This document shows positions 60,411 through 64,000 of a stretch of 64,000 nt of DNA, piece after piece. The DNA is from Chinchilla lanigera (Eukaryota > Chordata > Mammalia > Rodentia > Chinchillidae): NCBI RefSeq assembly GCF_000276665.1, contig NW_004955447.1, positions 13,011,759-13,075,758 on the forward strand. Direction: 5' to 3'. Made by a program: the position numbers and the translations under genes. Under the pieces are notes generated by a model that saw only the letters and a program-made list of their open reading frames with translations, was not told the DNA's origin and did no database searches. How positions within the stretch are numbered: the first letter of the stretch is position 1; the number at the start of each line of letters is the position of its first letter.

Positions 60411-61459
60411 CTGAAGGGAAAGGGAAAAGAGGAGAAAAAAAGGGGAAGCAGAAAGTGTGAAGATGCAATACATATATGTACCAACTCTCATGATGAATGT
60501 ACTGTATTCATCATCTATTGCAAACATGTACTAATAAAAATATGCTTCGTTAGGTTCACCTCTAGCTTCTTGAAAATTTTTAGTGCAAATTAGAATTAAG
60601 GGCGTTTTTGGATTTTTTTTCAACAAACCCTGTTAATGATAGGGACAGAGGAAACCAAGACAGTCTGTTTCTGTTGAATGCAAGTCCCCTGCAGGACTGA
60701 ACAGCAGGAATCTGCAAATGCACCCCTATCACAGTTCTGATGAGAGCACTGTCCTGTCACCTCCCCTGGAATCAGGTGCTGCCATTTTTCATATTCTGAA
60801 AGGAACACCACAAGAGGTCAAGGCGGAAACAACATCCCTCATAAATCTTGGCTCTCTTATGCAGTTAATCAAAAGAAGCCAGGAGAACAGATGGATGATC
60901 TGTGCATGGCTTACTCCACGGGTTAGAAGGTTTGTGAATAAAATTACCTGTTCACAAATTGCAGGCTGTGCAAAGCCACTGCTGCCTGTCACATGCTCCT
61001 AAATAGGTAAGGATATCCGTCATTGAGCAGCATGCCTGCAAAGTATGCTTTTTAGAAGCAAGGATTTACAAACAAGAATCTCTAGCTCTAGAGGCAGAAA
61101 TCTGAATGGAGTATGTTTCCAATACCTTTTATAACTGGATTTCCTTTATAATACAAGCCATTATTGTTAGGTAATTAATATTTCTAAAGCTATGCTGTGT
61201 ATAATAGAGAACCGTGTTGACAGTATTTCAAAATACAGTAACTCTTTGTAATCCAGACTAACATGAGAACCCAAAATAGAACAAAGGATAACAGTACACT
61301 CAATTTATACTTCCTGTGGTGTTTATACCCCTATATCTTAGCGTAGCACTAACAGATTTTATAGAAAACATAATGACTTATTTAGTGCCCTGCAAAAGTG
61401 TTCTGAAAGTGTATTTTTGATGTATGAAATTATTCATCGAGATCTTAGAATTGTCAAAA
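60411..61459. other. Non-coding, unassigned
   Basis: A 94-codon frame (60718-61002, +) ends next to a donor-like taaatag|gtaagg, but its protein (containing LESGAAIFHILKGTPQEVKA) is not recognised and no acceptor was found. Treated as chance. Confidence 0.3.
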
Positions 61460-61815
61460 TATTATTTTGTTGGTTTGTGAGGGCTGTCCTAACAAAATAC
61501 CGCAAGCTTGATGGCTTCAACAACAGAAATGCGTTTTGTCACACTTCCGGAAGTTACAGAGGTAAGAGCGAGGTTCCTGCAGGCTGCTTTCCTGTGAGGT
61601 CTCTCCCTGGCTTCCTCAGGCTGTCTTGCACTGTGATTTTGCACAGCCCCCTCTCTGTGCAGGCCCATGACTTCATCTCCTACTCTGATAAGGACTCTAG
61701 AATATTTGGTTATAACCCATCCTCATGGCCTCACTTAACCTTAATTGCTGCTTTAGAAACTTTGTCTCCAGTGAGTCATGTTTTGAGATACTGCAGGGTG
61801 AGCACTGAAACATAG
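61460..61815 (-). mobile_element. MLT1-like MaLR LTR, reverse
   Basis: 'tgtgagggctgtcctaacaa', 'aataccgcaagcttgatggc', 'ttcaacaacagaaatgcgtt', 'cctgcaggctgctttcctgt', 'ctctgtgcaggcccatgact', 'taaggactctagaatatttg' and 'ccttaattgctgctttagaa' follow a reversed MLT1 LTR in order. Confidence 0.82.
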
Positions 61816-61859
61816 CATGCCAGGGTTCCCTCATTCACTACGTTCTCCCTGAAACATCT

Positions 61860-62115
61860 ACTGACTATTTTCTTATGAGACATTGCATGACTTATACTTG
61901 GACAGTCTCAACTACTTTCCATCACCTGTTCCTTCTCTAAGTTTCTACAAAGCACTTACTGGGTCCTAAATTCCTTCTTTCTTTCTTTCTTTATTGTTCC
62001 TCGCTAGTAAGTAAAATTAAATTCTGGGAGGATAGGGATTTTTTGTCCAATAAGTTTTCTATGGTCTCTCTAATCCTAACATACAGTAAGAGATTAGTAA
62101 ATCCCTGCGTTGAGT
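61860..62115 (+). mobile_element. L2 LINE 3' fragment
   Basis: 'caaagcacttactgggtcct', 'attctgggaggatagggatt', 'ttttgtccaataagttttct', 'cctaacatacagtaagagat' and 'tagtaaatccctgcgttgag' follow the sense L2 3' end. A short (CTTT)n run at 61972-61993 interrupts it. Confidence 0.7.
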
Positions 62116-62290
62116 TACTATAAAATGGTTTCATAAATGACATTGTTACTTTATTAAACAAAAATGAATAATAATTCGTTATATTTACTTGAGTCATCTG
62201 AGTGCTAGTTATGCTTTATTATTATCTCACTGGTATCTGTGGAGGCAAAAATGAAGGCAAGCTTTGCGTTTTCAGATTTCTTAGCAAGCA
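62116..62290. other. Non-coding, nothing recognised
   Basis: AT-rich spacer. Confidence 0.4.
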
Positions 62291-62435
62291 AAAGTCTTTG
62301 CCAAGCAGAGTGCTGTGGCACATGCCTGTAATCCCAGCACTCGGGAGGCTGAGGCAGGGGGATCCCTATGAGTTCAAGACCAGCCTGAACTGCATAGTGA
62401 GACCTTGTCTCAAAAAGACAAAAAATCTTTTGCCA
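62291..62435 (+). mobile_element. B1 SINE with imperfect TSD
   Basis: The body, about 62304-62421, reads 'agcagagtgctgtggcacat', 'gcctgtaatcccagcactcg', 'ggaggctgaggcagggggat', 'ttcaagaccagcctgaactg' and 'catagtgagaccttgtctca'. It lacks the internal duplication seen in the copies at 11.8 and 16.4 kb. The flanks 'aaagtctttgcca' and 'aaaatcttttgcca' are an imperfect TSD. Confidence 0.94.
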
Positions 62436-62799
62436 ACATAATGCTAAAAATTCCAAGTACAATCACTTGAAGCAGGTACTAATTTATAAATGCCTCGGAG
62501 AGTCAGTTTTCCATGGTAGTTGTGTCTGTCTTTGGAAGATAGAGAACTTATTCCAGATTAATTCCCATCTAATTTACTGAACCTCAAAATCAATATTTCA
62601 ACTGATACTGCCGCTAGCATCCTCCTTTGCTTCACTCTCCATTCTTTTTATTGTCTTTATGAAACTCAGCCACATCTAGTTCAAATGACTCATTCTACAA
62701 CCCTGGTCCAACTAAGTGCACCTCCTTATTGGAGCAGGAAATTTTTAATAGAATAAATATTTGTGTCACACAGACTTGGGGAAAAACTTTTCCTATGCC
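62436..62799. other. Non-coding, nothing recognised
   Basis: AT-rich sequence. Confidence 0.4.
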
Positions 62800-62960
62800 A
62801 CATAGTAATCCTATAACTTTGGAAAGTGAAATATCTCCATGATCTACAGTTTCCTTTTTCCTAAAACGATGATATCTGACTCAGATGGTGGCGATGATAA
62901 TTATCTGTGTTAAGGGTTCAACTCAATATATGACAAAATAGAAATGCTCAATTTTAAAAC
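62800..62960 (+). mobile_element. MIR fossil (weak)
   Basis: 'atctacagtttcctttttcc' followed by 'taaaacgatgatatctgact' and 'tgttaagggttcaactcaat' resembles a sense MIR core. Confidence 0.4.
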
Positions 62961-63757
62961 ACAAATTACTAAAAGGCATCACATACATGAAACCCAATAT
63001 CAACTGAGCTTTAAAACTTTCCCTAGAACTCTTTACTTTCTTGTTCCAGAACCCCCCTTTATTTTGGGACACTATTAAAATCACGGTCTATCTCTGCATA
63101 GTTCTTGTCACTTTTGTCTTCTAATTCTTCACAAAAAGGCTTTCTTTGTGGTTCACAAGAAAATAGCTATGAATAAGATAAAGCACAATTCTCTGATTCT
63201 CCTCAATCTTTCTAAAACACACACATTTATGTCTTCACTAGCTCTATGGCAGTTTCCTTTGGTGACAAAGGACAAGATTTCTTTAAGGCTTGGAAGAGTA
63301 ACTTTTCACTTGAAACTTTATTATATCTTTCTGGAAACAGCAATTCATCAATTTTCTACTCTGTTTCATGTCTTCACTCTTACTGCACTTATCACTTCTG
63401 ATGTACAAGCACATGTAGCTGCTCTCCACAGGTACTACCCATACTGCTAGTAATGGTCCTGTCCTTCCTTAAATACCATGCATAGGTTATAACAGCAAGT
63501 ACACTGTACAAAGTGTGGTGGTATCAAGTTAGTGAAATGGGCATCCACAGAGGCTTTAATACAAATACATTAAGATGCTTGTGGGGACACTACAAAGAGT
63601 ACACATTTTTTGATTTCCTATATTTAAGAGATGGAACCCAATTTCTTGTTCCTTCTGTGAAGGTTGGAATTACTGACTGACTTATAACTAGTGGTAAAGC
63701 CAAGTGACATCTTGTGACTTCAGAAACCCAGTCACACAAAGTGCTCCCTCCCTGGCT
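62961..63757. other. Non-coding, nothing recognised
   Basis: No confident feature. A 100-codon frame at 63148-63450 is not recognised and is probably chance. Confidence 0.35.
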
Positions 63758-63825
63758 GTCTCTCGTCTCTCTCCTCTCTCCTCTCTCCTCTCTCCTCTCT
63801 CCTCTCTCCTCTCCTCTCCTCTTTC
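63758..63825. repeat. (CTCTCTC)n heptamer tract grading into (CTCCT)n
   Basis: Pure pyrimidine tract on + with a 7-base period for about 45 bases and then a 5-base period. Confidence 0.95.
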
Positions 63826-64000
63826 TGGAGAAGGACATTCTTTAGTTTACGTTTTTATATATTACCTACCTTTGACTTTGAGCTTGACCATGCCATATGA
63901 TTGTTTTTGGAGGAAGCCTAGCAAAAGCATTAGTGTAAAAGGAAATGATAGCAGGACCCTAGTCCCTGCGGAAAGCCACTGGGAAAACACTAGATGCTTT
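63826..64000. other. Non-coding, nothing recognised
   Basis: Final 175 bases; no feature. Confidence 0.4.

Noticed and set aside
1..64000. CRISPR arrays, operons, prophages, ribosome binding sites
   Set aside because: The repeat content is mammalian; no regularly spaced direct-repeat array and no compact coding clusters are present.

Overview
This window looks like about 64 kb of AT-rich, non-coding nuclear DNA from a rodent, most likely not a mouse or rat. The strongest clue is the SINE content. There are many ID elements (tRNA-derived, with a recognisable A/B-box core) and B1-type (7SL-derived) elements. Some units join a B1 part to an ID-like part (B1-dID type), a dimer I recall from several non-murid rodent families. 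I saw no B2 element. The ID copies share a tail of the type ACCGGAGAAAAACC followed by A's, which may identify the lineage, but I cannot name the species from sequence alone. There are two runs of N: 167 at 7388-7554 and 150 at 47717-47866. Both have a microsatellite at an edge.

I found no protein-coding gene I can defend. Every long open frame is short, low-complexity, inside a transposon, or without a recognisable domain. The window reads as intergenic or intronic sequence.

Layout. 1-11 kb is mostly unique sequence with one B1-dID, one MLT1-like LTR and an old antisense L1 piece. 11-19 kb holds a (GT)n tract, several SINEs and a strongly interrupted L1 ORF2 remnant. That L1 carries an ID element, a tRNA-Met 5' fragment and a 114-bp unit of unknown identity. 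19-29 kb contains MIR and L2 fossils, a MaLR LTR, an ID with target-site duplication (TSD) and the 3' end of a fairly well preserved L1. 29.6-34.9 kb is a nested block: an ancient antisense L1, a solo LTR inserted in it with a perfect 5-bp TSD, and a nearly complete MaLR-type element (5' LTR, internal region, truncated 3' LTR). 37-42.2 kb is LTR-rich and less AT-rich, with four MaLR-type LTRs, the second copy of the 114-bp unit, and a run of three ID elements. 42.2-53 kb is repeat-poor and may contain conserved non-coding sequence. 53-63.8 kb has L2, L1 and MIR fossils, an LTR with an internal 42-bp tandem repeat, a retrocopy of a short unidentified transcript, SINEs, an MLT1-like LTR and a CT-heptamer tract.

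The most interesting signals are small. One is the 114-bp unit, present twice about 20.5 kb apart in opposite orientation at about 95% identity, without a poly(A) tail and with TSD-like flanks at both sites. Another is the 46-bp tRNA-Met 5'-fragment insertion with a 15-bp TSD. A third is the retrocopy at 59231-59669. Family names are from memory of consensus sequences; no search was run.
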